A stretch of 64,000 nt of DNA, from NCBI RefSeq assembly GCF_018343515.1, contig NZ_JAGYPD010000002.1, positions 434,001 through 498,000 of the forward strand, given 5' to 3'. This DNA is from Bacillus sp. FJAT-50079. GTDB taxonomy: Bacteria > Bacillota > Bacilli > Bacillales > Bacillaceae_C. The translations under genes were made by a program, and so were the position numbers. The stretch's first letter is position 1; each line of letters opens with the position of its first letter. Below the pieces are notes generated by a model. The model was given only the letters and a program-made list of their open reading frames with translations, had not been told where the DNA came from and made no database searches. This document shows positions 19,461 to 27,412 of the stretch, one piece after another.

Positions 19461-20731
19461 ATGCGTATATCCACTCCATGATAGGCGGAATTGCCTCGCT
19501 CATATGTTTTCTTCATTGGATTGTTTGCGTTGTTTGCAAATGGTTTAAAATGAACCGCTGATAATTGATAATTTAATTGCAATAATCGATCTTTCAATGC
19601 CGGTATAAATGACTGAGCCGCTTCTTTTAACATAGGTGAATGGTTCATCACATTTACGATAACGACCCGATTTTGCACTTGCATTTCAACAACCGTTTCT
19701 TTTAATGATTCAAGCTCCAAATAAAAAAGAATTCGGCAAAAATCCGGATCGATTTGACCACTCTCATTTCGCTTTCCTTCCCATTGGATCGTTAGCTCTG
19801 TGTTATATCCGGCAAATTGGATTGGTACTTCATAAACAATATGCTGGATTGGTCCATTTTCATAGGATAATAATTGTTGACCATTCATACGCATTAATAA
19901 TTGCTCGGCTACATGTTTTGATGTGGTAGATGGGGTAGCTTCTTGGATATATTTGATGAGAAGCGGCTTTAGCGATTGATTTATTTCATGCTTATTAATC
20001 GATGGATCAGTGATGTCCCTTTCATAAAATAACCCAAGCCGGCTAACCGCTTGTTTCATTTGCCGCAAAGCATCTTCCGCATTTTGTTGCTTATTCGTAT
20101 TGATTCCATTCTCCTGATCCCATTTTTGTAAAAATGAGCTTAATTCCCGTGCCGCGCCACTCATTTGTTGTTCCCTAGTAAATTCCGCTTGCAATGACTG
20201 CAATAAGGTTCCTGTCGTTACATCATTACGGGCAGTGAGCAGGGAAGTAAAAACGGCTTCTGTAAGCGGCATTCCCCTTTGAACGATATGCTTCAATGTT
20301 TGCAATCCTAATGGGGTGTTTTTCGTTTGCTTTATAAGCTCTCCAGCTCGCATAATTTCCTCCTTGGAAAGCAAGAGAGGATTACTCATTAAAAATTGAG
20401 CGAGCATGCGATTTTGTTTATCATTTGGAATCGACAGTTGTTGAAGCAATGCCGTCGGGCTATTATCTTTCACTCCACTTTCTCGGGTTGCTAGCAGTTT
20501 TAATCGTTGTTCTCCATCATCGGAATTAACTTGAAGCCAGTACCCTTCTCCTTGCTTGAGAGCTACTTCAAGCTTGGCAATGATTGTCTGTCCACCGATT
20601 TGTATTTTCGCGAGTTGGTTGGGGAATAGTTGCTGTACCTTCCCATAAAAAATTTGTCCTGGCTTAAAGCTTATATTCCCAGCCGGCAGCATATCAGGAA
20701 AGAATGTTTTTAACGCTGTTTCGATCTTCAT
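19457..20731 (-). CDS. ylqG: YlqG-like protein, possible FliK-type hook-length-control relative
   Basis: This soluble, Gln-rich protein of 424 residues has no signal peptide or membrane segment. The C-terminal region (about 300-400) reads like the FliK C-terminal substrate-switch domain: a beta-rich stretch with the FxxELESLKE pattern, followed by LKEAAQSFIPALKDRLLQLN. Its partner YlqH resembles the FlhB domain that FliK contacts, which makes a FliK-like role an attractive inference. The function is not established, and the FliK resemblance is my reading of the fold pattern rather than a search result. Confidence 0.7.
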   Translation of the reverse strand: MKIETALKTFFPDMLPAGNISFKPGQIFYGKVQQLFPNQLAKIQIGGQTIIAKLEVALKQGEGYWLQVNSDDGEQRLKLLATRESGVKDNSPTALLQQLSIPNDKQNRMLAQFLMSNPLLLSKEEIMRAGELIKQTKNTPLGLQTLKHIVQRGMPLTEAVFTSLLTARNDVTTGTLLQSLQAEFTREQQMSGAARELSSFLQKWDQENGINTNKQQNAEDALRQMKQAVSRLGLFYERDITDPSINKHEINQSLKPLLIKYIQEATPSTTSKHVAEQLLMRMNGQQLLSYENGPIQHIVYEVPIQFAGYNTELTIQWEGKRNESGQIDPDFCRILFYLELESLKETVVEMQVQNRVVIVNVMNHSPMLKEAAQSFIPALKDRLLQLNYQLSAVHFKPFANNANNPMKKTYERGNSAYHGVDIRI

Positions 20732-20749
20732 CTCTTCACCTCTAGGCGA

Positions 20750-21517
20750 TCATTTCATTGATTTGATTGGTTCAAAACTTTTTCGATGAATCGGACATGC
20801 GCCAAATGCGTCGATTGCAGCTAGATGTGCTTTCGTTCCGTAACCCATATGTTGAGCAAATCCATATCCAGGGTATTGCTTGTCATATTCGGCCATCATT
20901 CGGTCACGAGTAACCTTTGCAATGATCGAGGCTGCCGCAATCGATATGCTATTTGCATCTCCCTTTACGATACTTTGTTCTGTATATGGAGTGTTTAGAT
21001 GAAGAGCATCGATCAATAACAGATCCGGCTCTTGTGATAGCTGTTTAATCGCTTGAAGCATTGATTTTTTCGTTGCCTCAAAAATGTTGATCTGGTCAAT
21101 TTCGTCCGAATAAATGACACCAATTCCAATTGCAACTGCCTCTTCTTTAATTTGTTCATAGAGTTTATTGCGGTTTTTTCCACTCATTTTCTTTGAATCA
21201 TCTAATCCTTCTATGTATTGATCTGGTCTTAATATGACCGCAGCTGAAACGACTGGGCCAGCAAGAGGACCGCGCCCCACTTCATCAATGCCTGCGATCC
21301 ATTCAAATCCTTCTTTTCTTGCTGCTATTTCATACTGGGACATATGAATGAACCGTTGCTTTTTTTCCTCACGAATTTGGTGTTCACGCTGCCATTTTTT
21401 TAGGAGAGATTGAACACCTTTCCTTGAATCTTCGGCAAGCTCAACGAAAATTGGATCATTTTCATCAGTTATGTTTGCTATTATATCTTTTATTTCCTGA
21501 ATTGCGATTGATTTCAT
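20750..21517 (-). CDS. rnhB: Ribonuclease HII
   Basis: The 255-residue enzyme cleaves RNA in RNA-DNA hybrids and single ribonucleotides in DNA. The signature GIDEVGRGPLAGPV begins near residue 76 with catalytic Asp78 and Glu79. The later acidic residue is in LLIDALHL, and the conserved GxxxKVTRDR region (ASIIAKVTRDRMM) is present. The N-terminal extension of about 70 residues is usual for Bacillus RnhB. It lies 18 bases upstream of ylqG. A miniature family A repeat is found about 75 bases upstream of its start. Confidence 0.97.
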   Translation of the reverse strand: MKSIAIQEIKDIIANITDENDPIFVELAEDSRKGVQSLLKKWQREHQIREEKKQRFIHMSQYEIAARKEGFEWIAGIDEVGRGPLAGPVVSAAVILRPDQYIEGLDDSKKMSGKNRNKLYEQIKEEAVAIGIGVIYSDEIDQINIFEATKKSMLQAIKQLSQEPDLLLIDALHLNTPYTEQSIVKGDANSISIAAASIIAKVTRDRMMAEYDKQYPGYGFAQHMGYGTKAHLAAIDAFGACPIHRKSFEPIKSMK

Positions 21518-21592
21518 TTCTTACACCAGCTTTTTATTGATTTGAAAAAATAAGATCCCGAAATGGGTCACTGAAATGCTTTTAAATTGGGT

Positions 21593-21635
21593 GTTGATTT
21601 GCGCTTCAGGCACTTCGCCTTCCGCTCCAATCAAC
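21593..21635 (+). repeat. Family A repeat, copy 4 (43-bp miniature)
   Basis: Only the two ends of the element remain: GTTGATTTGCGCTTCAGGCA is joined to CTTCGCCTTCCGCTCC and AATCAAC. It looks like an internal deletion derivative of copy 9, which has the same unusual TTTGCGC left end. Confidence 0.7.
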
Positions 21636-21805
21636 GTTTAAAAATTCGTTAAAACTTCCAACAGAACCAAAATAAAGATAAATTGTTAAATCATTTTTTT
21701 GCAACATAAGGCTGTCGCAACAAGAAGTTGATTTTTAAATTCAATTAGCACCCTAAATGTGCAGTGTAAAACGTATATTAAAACCATTGAATGAAAAAGA
21801 TGCAT

Positions 21806-21848
21806 AAAAAAATGACTCTAAATTCAAAATTTCGAACTTTTAAAGTCA
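21806..21848 (-). terminator. Probable rbgA terminator
   Basis: TGACTTTAAA pairs with TTTAGAGTCA on the minus strand, with one G-U pair, and is followed by seven T residues. It is 280 bases beyond the rbgA stop because a family A repeat lies between them. Confidence 0.6.
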
Positions 21849-21891
21849 CTTTTAAGTTACCAATTCTTTTTATTGATTTAAAGCAAGTTCC

Positions 21892-22065
21892 GTTGATTGT
21901 ACGACTCCAGCGGGTATTAGCGGTAAACGCGAGACCCCACAGGAGCACAATTTAAGGAACGAAGCCTAAAGTCGCCACATCGTGTGGCAACGGCTTCATG
22001 ACTAACATCCTGTTGGCCCGGGGCTCACGCCCCCCGGAAAGCATCCGCCTGGAGCGGAAATCAAC
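21892..22065 (-). repeat. Family A repeat, copy 5 (long form)
   Basis: In reverse orientation relative to copies 2, 3 and 9, it runs from GTTGATTGTACGACTCCAGC to GCCTGGAGCGGAAATCAAC. It contains the nested hairpin block AAGGAACGAAGCCTAAAG, then GCCACATCGTGTGGCAACGG. It lies 60 bases after the rbgA stop and before the hairpin that looks like its terminator. Confidence 0.8.
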
Positions 22066-22127
22066 AGCATTCCACATGACCCCTATATATATCGCAGGAC
22101 CTTTAATACCTTCCGTTAGTGTGATCT

Positions 22128-22985
22128 TTAAATCGGGCTTTGTTCAGGCAAATCAAACGTAATCGGTCCAAATTTTTGTGACCTTAAATCTCTGACGATT
22201 AGCTCCGCTGTTTTATCATAATCAACTTCACCTGCCGAGGCTAAGCAGCCGCGCAGTATGGCGATTTGATCAAAGAGCTCGACGATCTCATCCGGGATCT
22301 TTGAAAGCTGATAGCGCTCCTTTAAGCGCTCTGGATGAAATTCCTCTAGATAGCGTAAACCAAAGACAGCAATATCTTGCATGCTTAATAATTGATCTTT
22401 TATTGCTCCTGTTAAAGCAAGCTTATACCCAACTTCCGGGTCTTCGAATTTTGGCCATAAAATCCCGGGTGTATCTAGTAATTCTAGCTCTTTTCCGACC
22501 TTGATCCACTGCTGCGCTCTTGTCACACCAGGGGTATTTCCTGTTTTAGCGATGTTTCTTTTCGCTAGGCGGTTAATAAGTGTTGATTTTCCCACATTAG
22601 GAATCCCAATAATCATCGCTCGAATCGCTCGCGGTTTAATCCCTCGTGCTTTTTGGCGATTCCGCTTTTCTTCAAGAAGCGATTGGGCCGCCTTCACGAT
22701 TTCCTTCATACCGGTGCCCGCTTGGGAATTAATCGCTAAAGCTGTTATTTGATGTTCTGCGAAATGAGCAATCCATTTGCGCGTTTTTTCTTGATCGGCC
22801 ATATCTGCTTTATTTAATAAGACGAGACGTGGCTTTTGCTGAATGATTTCGCCTAACATCGGGTTTGACGATGATATCGGAATTCGAGCATCAACAAGCT
22901 CAAACACAATATCTACTAATTTTAGCTTTTCCGTTACTTCCCGGCGGGCTTTTGCCATATGCCCAGGAAACCATTGAATCGTCAT
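22128..22985 (-). CDS. rbgA: Ribosome biogenesis GTPase RbgA (YlqF)
   Basis: This 285-residue circularly permuted GTPase is needed for late 50S subunit assembly. The order of motifs is G4 NKAD (58-61), then G1 GIPNVGKST (127-135), then G3 DTPG (171-174), the hallmark of the permuted family. His9 in the N-terminal WFPGHMAKA is the catalytic histidine of the HAS-GTPases. It starts 12 bases after the signal peptidase gene, in the usual Bacillus order. Confidence 0.98.
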   Translation of the reverse strand: MTIQWFPGHMAKARREVTEKLKLVDIVFELVDARIPISSSNPMLGEIIQQKPRLVLLNKADMADQEKTRKWIAHFAEHQITALAINSQAGTGMKEIVKAAQSLLEEKRNRQKARGIKPRAIRAMIIGIPNVGKSTLINRLAKRNIAKTGNTPGVTRAQQWIKVGKELELLDTPGILWPKFEDPEVGYKLALTGAIKDQLLSMQDIAVFGLRYLEEFHPERLKERYQLSKIPDEIVELFDQIAILRGCLASAGEVDYDKTAELIVRDLRSQKFGPITFDLPEQSPI

Positions 22986-22997
22986 ATTTATTCTCTC

Positions 22998-23540
22998 CTA
23001 CTTCACAAGTCTAATATCTTTTACCGGCCAATAGACAATTTTCGTATCACCAATGATGGCGCTCATATCAATCGTTCCGATATGTCTGCTATCTTTACTA
23101 AAGCGGCGATTGTCACCCATGACGAATACTTGCCCTTCTGGGACCGTTACATGTCCTCCTGGGAGCTCTTCTAGCTTAAAGTCAGGAGTTAACAACCCTT
23201 CCGTAATTTGGCTTTTATACACATCCAAATATGGTTCTTCAAATGGCTCGCCATTAATATATAAAACATCGTTTCGATACTCGACGGTATCACCAGGCAA
23301 ACCAATTACGCGTTTAATATAATCTTTTTGTTCTGGAGCATGAAACACAACAATATCAAATCGATCGGGCTTCCCTAATTTATTGACGATCATCCGATCT
23401 CCGTTATGAAGGGTCGGCATCATCGATGAGCCATCAACCACGATCGGAGCAAATAGGAAATAGCGAATCACTACCGCCAAACCAATTGCAATTAATAATG
23501 CCTTTGTCCATTCCCAAATCTCATTTTTCTCTTTTGTCAT
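22998..23540 (-). CDS. lepB: Type I signal peptidase (SipS/SipT class)
   Basis: The prokaryotic-type signal peptidase has one N-terminal membrane anchor (about residues 11-31). The catalytic Ser39 is in VDGSSMMPTL, and the catalytic Lys76 is in DYIKRVIGLPGD. The GDNRRFSKDSR box is also present. It removes signal peptides on the outer face of the membrane. I choose the ATG at 23540 (180 residues), which has GGTGA just upstream; an in-frame ATG at 23585 would add 15 residues. A promoter lies at 23604-23633, so it begins the lepB-rbgA unit. Confidence 0.95.
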   Translation of the reverse strand: MTKEKNEIWEWTKALLIAIGLAVVIRYFLFAPIVVDGSSMMPTLHNGDRMIVNKLGKPDRFDIVVFHAPEQKDYIKRVIGLPGDTVEYRNDVLYINGEPFEEPYLDVYKSQITEGLLTPDFKLEELPGGHVTVPEGQVFVMGDNRRFSKDSRHIGTIDMSAIIGDTKIVYWPVKDIRLVK

Positions 23541-23603
23541 CATTTCACCGTCCAATTCAATACTAGAAACCGACATATGTATCATTTCTTACATGTATTC
23601 CCT

Positions 23604-23633
23604 ATTGTACAGGAAAACGAACCTTATTTCCAA
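23604..23633 (-). promoter_or_regulatory. Probable promoter of the signal peptidase-rbgA unit
   Basis: On the minus strand, TTGGAA (23633-23628) and TACAAT (23609-23604) are separated by 18 bases. It lies between the rplS terminator and the signal peptidase start. Confidence 0.55.
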
Positions 23634-23694
23634 AAGGAATGTTTAGGAAGCACAAGGTCCATTTAGTGATGGAATCATTTGATCTATAAATATG

Positions 23695-23724
23695 AAAAGG
23701 AGCTTGTCAATAAGCTCCTTTTCT
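23695..23724 (-). terminator. Terminator of rplS
   Basis: AAAAGGAGCTT pairs with AAGCTCCTTTT around a six-base loop, with T residues ending the 3' arm on the minus strand. It follows the rplS stop by about 60 bases. Confidence 0.8.
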
Positions 23725-23786
23725 TGAATCTCTTCATTTCATCCAGCGGGCAGTATACTGATCTATACGGCATCCATGCTGTATTA

Positions 23787-24131
23787 TTATCGAATTTCTT
23801 TGATACGAGCTGCTTTACCACGTAATTTACGTAAGTAGTAAAGTTTAGCACGGCGAACCTTACCGCGACGCACGACATCAATTTTCGCAATTCGTGGAGT
23901 GTGTACAGGGAAAGTACGCTCAACTCCTACACCGTAAGAGATTTTGCGGACTGTGAATGTTTCACTGATCCCGCCTCCGCGACGCTTAATCACAACACCT
24001 TCAAACAACTGGATTCTTTCGCGTGTTCCCTCAACAACTTTAACGTGAACACGAACAGTATCTCCAGGACGGAAAGATGGTAGATCATTGCGAAGTTGGT
24101 CTTTTGTAATTTCTTCAATAATTTTGTGCAT
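23787..24131 (-). CDS. rplS: 50S ribosomal protein L19
   Basis: The 114-residue protein contacts the 30S-50S interface near the bridge B6 region. Motifs [32 protein letters not shown] and [11 protein letters not shown] are unmistakable. The start is the ATG at 24131, with AAGGAG nine bases upstream; longer frames to 24215 are not coding. It has its own promoter and a 100-base leader, and is cut off from trmD by two family A repeats. Confidence 0.98.
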   Translation of the reverse strand: MHKIIEEITKDQLRNDLPSFRPGDTVRVHVKVVEGTRERIQLFEGVVIKRRGGGISETFTVRKISYGVGVERTFPVHTPRIAKIDVVRRGKVRRAKLYYLRKLRGKAARIKEIR

Positions 24132-24262
24132 CGAATTCATCTCCTTCCAACCGAAGCTCTTGCATACGTAAAAACATGCAGCGGAACAACGTTGTTTCGA
24201 ACTAGAATGGGTCAACCCTCCCTAGCCACTCAATTATAATAGCATATGAGCAAAGTGAATGC
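24132..24262 (-). promoter_or_regulatory. rplS promoter and leader, possibly an L19-type autoregulatory leader
   Basis: The -10 box TATAAT lies at 24238-24233 on the minus strand; the -35 is weak (TTCACT at a 15-base spacing). The transcribed leader contains small inverted repeats (GAAACAACGTTGTTC and GCATGTTTTTACGTATGC). An L19 leader RNA is known upstream of rplS in many Bacilli. I infer that this is one from position, not from a verified structure. Confidence 0.4.
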
Positions 24263-24425
24263 AATTGCTATTTTGTAAAGTTTACGCTATTCATTAAGGG
24301 CAAAGGTTTTTTCGGAATAAAGATTGTTAGATTTATTTTTTGGTACTCATGCACGATTCAGGCATGGCAAGACAAACGTGCTATTAAGTAATTTTTTATT
24401 AAGGTTGGTACGGTGGGATAGGGGT

Positions 24426-24555
24426 GCTGATTTCCGTTTTGGTTGGACGCTTTCCGGGGGCGTGTCTTGAGCCTCCTCGTCGCGGCAAGCGCTCCTGTGG
24501 GGTCTCAAGCTGCACGCACATCCCGCCGGAGTCGACAGCCGTCACTCCAATCAAC
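24426..24555 (+). repeat. Family A repeat, copy 6 (short form)
   Basis: It runs from GCTGATTTCCGTTTTGGTTG to CACTCCAATCAAC. It keeps the middle GGGTCTCAAGC block and the ACATCCCGCCGGAGTC arm but lacks the GAAGCC hairpin. The right flank ACGCGTTTCAAA resembles that of copy 9. Confidence 0.75.
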
Positions 24556-24732
24556 GCGTTTCAAACTTGAATGCAATCCAATAAGGTTACCTAGAATCTG
24601 GAATTTCAACTCTTTCATTTGACGGAATAGATGATTCTGGTACGCCATCATCATTGGCTATAAAAGGGCTTAAATTAAACGTTTCCTTTGTCAAATTCAT
24701 TAGGGGCAACACGATTATTTTCTCTTATAAAC

Positions 24733-24771
24733 AAAAAAGTGTAATTGGATGATTAAATGGTCCAATTACAC
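24733..24771 (-). terminator. Strong terminator, probably of the ylqD-rimM-trmD unit
   Basis: GTGTAATTGGA pairs perfectly with TCCAATTACAC around an 11-base loop and is followed by six T residues on the minus strand. It lies 310 bases after the trmD stop because copy 7 of the family A repeat sits between them. Confidence 0.75.
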
Positions 24772-24819
24772 ACGAAGGGATTGTTTTTTCATAGGCACTG
24801 TTTAGCTTTCATCAGCTCT

Positions 24820-24999
24820 GTTGATTGGGCAGCTATTGGGGGAAAAACGTATCTACGCAAGATTCCACAGGAGCCGTTTATAGGATCGAAGCCTGAAGCC
24901 GCCACATTGTGTGGCAACTGCTTCGTGACCGATATCTCCTTGGCGTGAGGAAGCTCACGGACCGCCCGCGAAAAGCGGCCATCTGGATCGGAAATCAAC
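24820..24999 (-). repeat. Family A repeat, copy 7 (long form, diverged)
   Basis: In reverse orientation, it starts GTTGATTGGGCAGCTATTGG and ends CATCTGGATCGGAAATCAAC. It includes a diverged nested hairpin: GGATCGAAGCCTGAAGCC, then GCCACATTGTGTGGCAACTG. Confidence 0.75.
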
Positions 25000-25083
25000 A
25001 ATACGAATAATCTCTGCATTAAGAGAACTGTTTCAGTTCCCTTATTTTTTAACGGGTCTTTTTAATGACTATTTTTGTTCAAT

Positions 25084-25806
25084 TTATTCTTCTAGCCATT
25101 TTCTTTGTTCCTCTGTGAGAGGATAGTTTTCTAATAGATCTGGTCTGCGGTTTTTTGTCCGTTTCAATGATTCTTTTTCTCGCCATTCTTGGATTTTACG
25201 ATGATCGCCAGATAGCAATACATCAGGGACTTTCATCCCTCTGAAATCGGCAGGTCTTGTATAATGAGGATGTTCCAATAAGCCAGACGAGAAAGAATCA
25301 AGCACAGCAGATTCGTCATTTCCGAGCACTCCTGGTAGGAGACGGACGACCGAATCAATGATTACCATGGCTCCAAGCTCTCCACCCGTCAGTACATAAT
25401 CGCCGATCGAAATTTCATCAGTAACGATATGCTCACGCACACGTTCATCATACCCCTCATAATGACCACAAATGAAAACGAGATGGGATTCTTTTGCTAG
25501 CTCTTCTGCCTTTTGTTGATTGTAGCGTTCACCTTGGGGACATAACAGAATGACCCGTGGTTTCGTATCATTCGTTTCCTTGATATGTGCCATAGCATCG
25601 AAAATCGGTTGCGGCTTTAGCACCATTCCGGCTCCACCACCATACGGATAATCATCAACAGCCGAATGCTTGTGATCAGAGAAATCTCGAAAATTGGTAA
25701 GTTGGAAGGAGACGGCTTCCTTTTCAGTCGCCTTTTTTAAAATCGAAGAACCAAAGACACCGGAAAACATTTCAGGAAAAAGCGTTAAAACATCAATCTT
25801 CATCAT
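25084..25806 (-). CDS. trmD: tRNA (guanine-37-N1) methyltransferase TrmD
   Basis: The 240-residue SPOUT-class enzyme makes m1G37 and so prevents frameshifting. The trefoil-knot S-adenosylmethionine site shows as [26 protein letters not shown] and [15 protein letters not shown]. The start overlaps the rimM stop in an ATGA arrangement; a second Met follows at once. Its 3' side carries a family A repeat before the probable terminator. Confidence 0.98.
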   Translation of the reverse strand: MMKIDVLTLFPEMFSGVFGSSILKKATEKEAVSFQLTNFRDFSDHKHSAVDDYPYGGGAGMVLKPQPIFDAMAHIKETNDTKPRVILLCPQGERYNQQKAEELAKESHLVFICGHYEGYDERVREHIVTDEISIGDYVLTGGELGAMVIIDSVVRLLPGVLGNDESAVLDSFSSGLLEHPHYTRPADFRGMKVPDVLLSGDHRKIQEWREKESLKRTKNRRPDLLENYPLTEEQRKWLEE

Positions 25807-26321
25807 TCGATCAAACCTACCATTGGTTCAATGATAATTTTCTTTTCATTAATTGAAATGTCAATAACAACATCCGCAATGTATGGAATGAGAATCTCTT
25901 TACCACTTTCACTTTTAACGACCCAAACATCGTTCGCGCCTGGTGTAAGGATTTCTTTTACAACACCAATATATCGATTGTCATTCGTAATGACATCACA
26001 CCCGATGATTTCGTGAAAATAATACTCACCTGATGGTAATTCCCCTAATTGTTCAGCACTCACTTTTAAAATGCTGTTTTTCCAGCTTTCGACCATATTA
26101 ATGTTTGTATATCCTTCAAACATTAATAAATCAAAATTTTTATGTCTACGATAGCTTCTCACTGTTAACGCAATTGGTTCTTGTTTCCCTTGCAGAAAAA
26201 GCATGAGCTGATTGCCGACCGCATATCTTTCTTCTGGAAAATCAGTTTTGGAAATCACCCTTACCTCACCATGAATGCCATGAGTATTAACGATTTTCCC
26301 AACATTAAACCAGTTTGCCAT
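25803..26321 (-). CDS. rimM: 16S rRNA processing protein RimM
   Basis: The 172-residue 30S assembly factor binds S19. The N-terminal RimM domain begins [17 protein letters not shown] and the C-terminal PRC-barrel includes [12 protein letters not shown]. It lies six bases after ylqD and is coupled to trmD. Confidence 0.97.
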   Translation of the reverse strand: MANWFNVGKIVNTHGIHGEVRVISKTDFPEERYAVGNQLMLFLQGKQEPIALTVRSYRRHKNFDLLMFEGYTNINMVESWKNSILKVSAEQLGELPSGEYYFHEIIGCDVITNDNRYIGVVKEILTPGANDVWVVKSESGKEILIPYIADVVIDISINEKKIIIEPMVGLIE

Positions 26322-26327
26322 TCTTTC

Positions 26328-26720
26328 TCACCTCTCGCGAATCTCTTTCACAATTCCGTCTTCGATAATAATGATTTTGCCCTTCATCATATCATCCCAA
26401 TTATCGCCGACATTTATTTCAACAATTGCTTCAACGTCATCGTCTTTTAATTCCGCCCCTAGTGGAAGCAATTCGAGTTGTTCAATTTGAAATTCTATTA
26501 ATTTAATCTTTTCCTTCCGCATCTCAATTTCTTTATTGAACTGCTGTTTTAGATGGGATGTCGAATATTTTTTTGTTCTTTGCAGTTTTTTTAATTCAAA
26601 TAATAGCTGATCACATTCTTTATGTAATTGTTGCTTATTTTTCTCGTATTTTTCAAGCAATTGTTGCTTACTTACCTTTGTGAGTACCCTTTTCACTGTT
26701 ACCTTTTGGAGAATTTTCAT
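26328..26720 (-). CDS. ylqD: YlqD family protein
   Basis: The 130-residue protein is of unknown function but is conserved between khpA and rimM in Bacillus. Residues 1-90 are strongly helical with Lys, Gln and Leu heptads, suggesting a coiled coil; the C-terminal part (about 95-130) is a small beta-rich domain. GGAGG precedes the ATG. It heads a new transcript with its own promoter just upstream, distinct from rpsP-khpA. Confidence 0.85.
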   Translation of the reverse strand: MKILQKVTVKRVLTKVSKQQLLEKYEKNKQQLHKECDQLLFELKKLQRTKKYSTSHLKQQFNKEIEMRKEKIKLIEFQIEQLELLPLGAELKDDDVEAIVEINVGDNWDDMMKGKIIIIEDGIVKEIRER

Positions 26721-26740
26721 TGTATCATCCTCCGATTTGG

Positions 26741-26769
26741 ATTATGTATACTTTATTTTTTTAAGTCAA
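26741..26769 (-). promoter_or_regulatory. Promoter of ylqD-rimM-trmD, overlapping the khpA terminator tail
   Basis: On the minus strand, TTGACT (26769-26764) and CATAAT (26746-26741) are spaced by 17 bases, about 20 bases before the ylqD start. The -35 box lies in the T run of the preceding terminator. Confidence 0.65.
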
Positions 26770-26794
26770 AAAAAGGGAGGTGTTCCCCCTCCCT
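26767..26794 (-). terminator. Terminator of rpsP-khpA
   Basis: AGGGAGG pairs with CCTCCCT and is followed by seven T residues on the minus strand. Its 5' arm includes part of the khpA stop codon at 26793-26795. Confidence 0.75.
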
Positions 26795-27026
26795 ATTCGT
26801 CGATTTCCATGTATACCCTCTTATGTTGTTTTGACCCTGCTGCCGCATATACAACGGTTCTAATTGCTTTTGCAATCCGACCATGTCTACCGATTACTTT
26901 GCCGATATCATTTTCATGAACAGCAAGACGGTAGGTGATGCGTTGTTCTTCCTCATTCACATGTACCCGAACGTCATCGGGATAATCAACAATTGGTTTT
27001 ACAATCGACAAAATGAGCTTTTCCAT
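26793..27026 (-). CDS. khpA: KH-domain RNA-binding protein KhpA (YlqC)
   Basis: The small KH-domain protein of 77 residues has the GxxG loop seen as IGRHGRIAKAIRTVV. KhpA binds RNA, often with KhpB, and affects cell division and elongation in Firmicutes. The ATG at 27026 is the better start; a GTG three codons earlier at 27035 has no ribosome site either. It follows the rpsP stop by about a dozen bases. A terminator overlaps its own stop codon. Confidence 0.92.
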   Translation of the reverse strand: MEKLILSIVKPIVDYPDDVRVHVNEEEQRITYRLAVHENDIGKVIGRHGRIAKAIRTVVYAAAGSKQHKRVYMEIDE

Positions 27027-27037
27027 ACGTATCACAA

Positions 27038-27310
27038 TTACTTGCTATTCTTAGCGTTATGGAATTTTTCCATGATACCTTGCTTAGAGAACAAGTTGCG
27101 CACTGTGTCAGATGGCTTTGCTCCATCTTTCAACCATTTAATAGCTGTTTCTTCATTGATTGTCAGCTGTGCTGGCTCAGTAACCGGGTTATATGTTCCG
27201 ATTTCTTCAATGATACGTCCATCACGTGGTGAACGAGAATCTGCTACTACAATACGATAGAATGGAGCTTTCTTTGCTCCTATACGTTTTAAACGAATTT
27301 TTACTGCCAT
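27038..27310 (-). CDS. rpsP: 30S ribosomal protein S16
   Basis: The 90-residue protein begins [20 protein letters not shown], the classic S16 start, with GGAGGTG upstream. The frame to 27337 is not used. It stabilises the 30S body during assembly. It has its own promoter and is followed directly by khpA. Confidence 0.98.
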   Translation of the reverse strand: MAVKIRLKRIGAKKAPFYRIVVADSRSPRDGRIIEEIGTYNPVTEPAQLTINEETAIKWLKDGAKPSDTVRNLFSKQGIMEKFHNAKNSK

Positions 27311-27347
27311 TTTACTAGCACCTCCGAATAGTTTCACACAAGATAAT

Positions 27348-27377
27348 ATAATACCGATTTGTGTTTTGTTTGTAAAG
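27348..27377 (-). promoter_or_regulatory. Promoter of rpsP-khpA
   Basis: On the minus strand, TTTACA (27377-27372) and TATTAT (27353-27348) are separated by 18 bases, about 38 bases before the rpsP start. Confidence 0.6.
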
Positions 27378-27412
27378 TGTTTTTTCTTAACATCTAAAAA
27401 GTAATGATGTTT

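Larger units (their letters stand above)
21518..22127. other. Intergenic region between rbgA and rnhB
   Basis: No gene is visible. The region holds a miniature family A repeat (21593-21635), a terminator-like hairpin for rbgA (21806-21848) and a long-form family A repeat (21892-22065). The stretches between them are AT-rich. The rnhB promoter should lie in 21518-21800, but no convincing box pair was found. Confidence 0.6.
24263..25083. other. Intergenic region between trmD and rplS
   Basis: No gene is visible in these roughly 800 bases. The contents are a short-form family A repeat (24426-24555), a strong terminator on the minus strand (24733-24771) and a long-form family A repeat (24820-24999). 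In B. subtilis the two genes are close together, so the gap appears to have been expanded by these elements. Confidence 0.65.

Noticed and set aside
24132-24215. N-terminal extension of L19
   Set aside because: The extra 28 codons are the leader RNA; the ATG at 24131 has the only good ribosome site and the conserved start.
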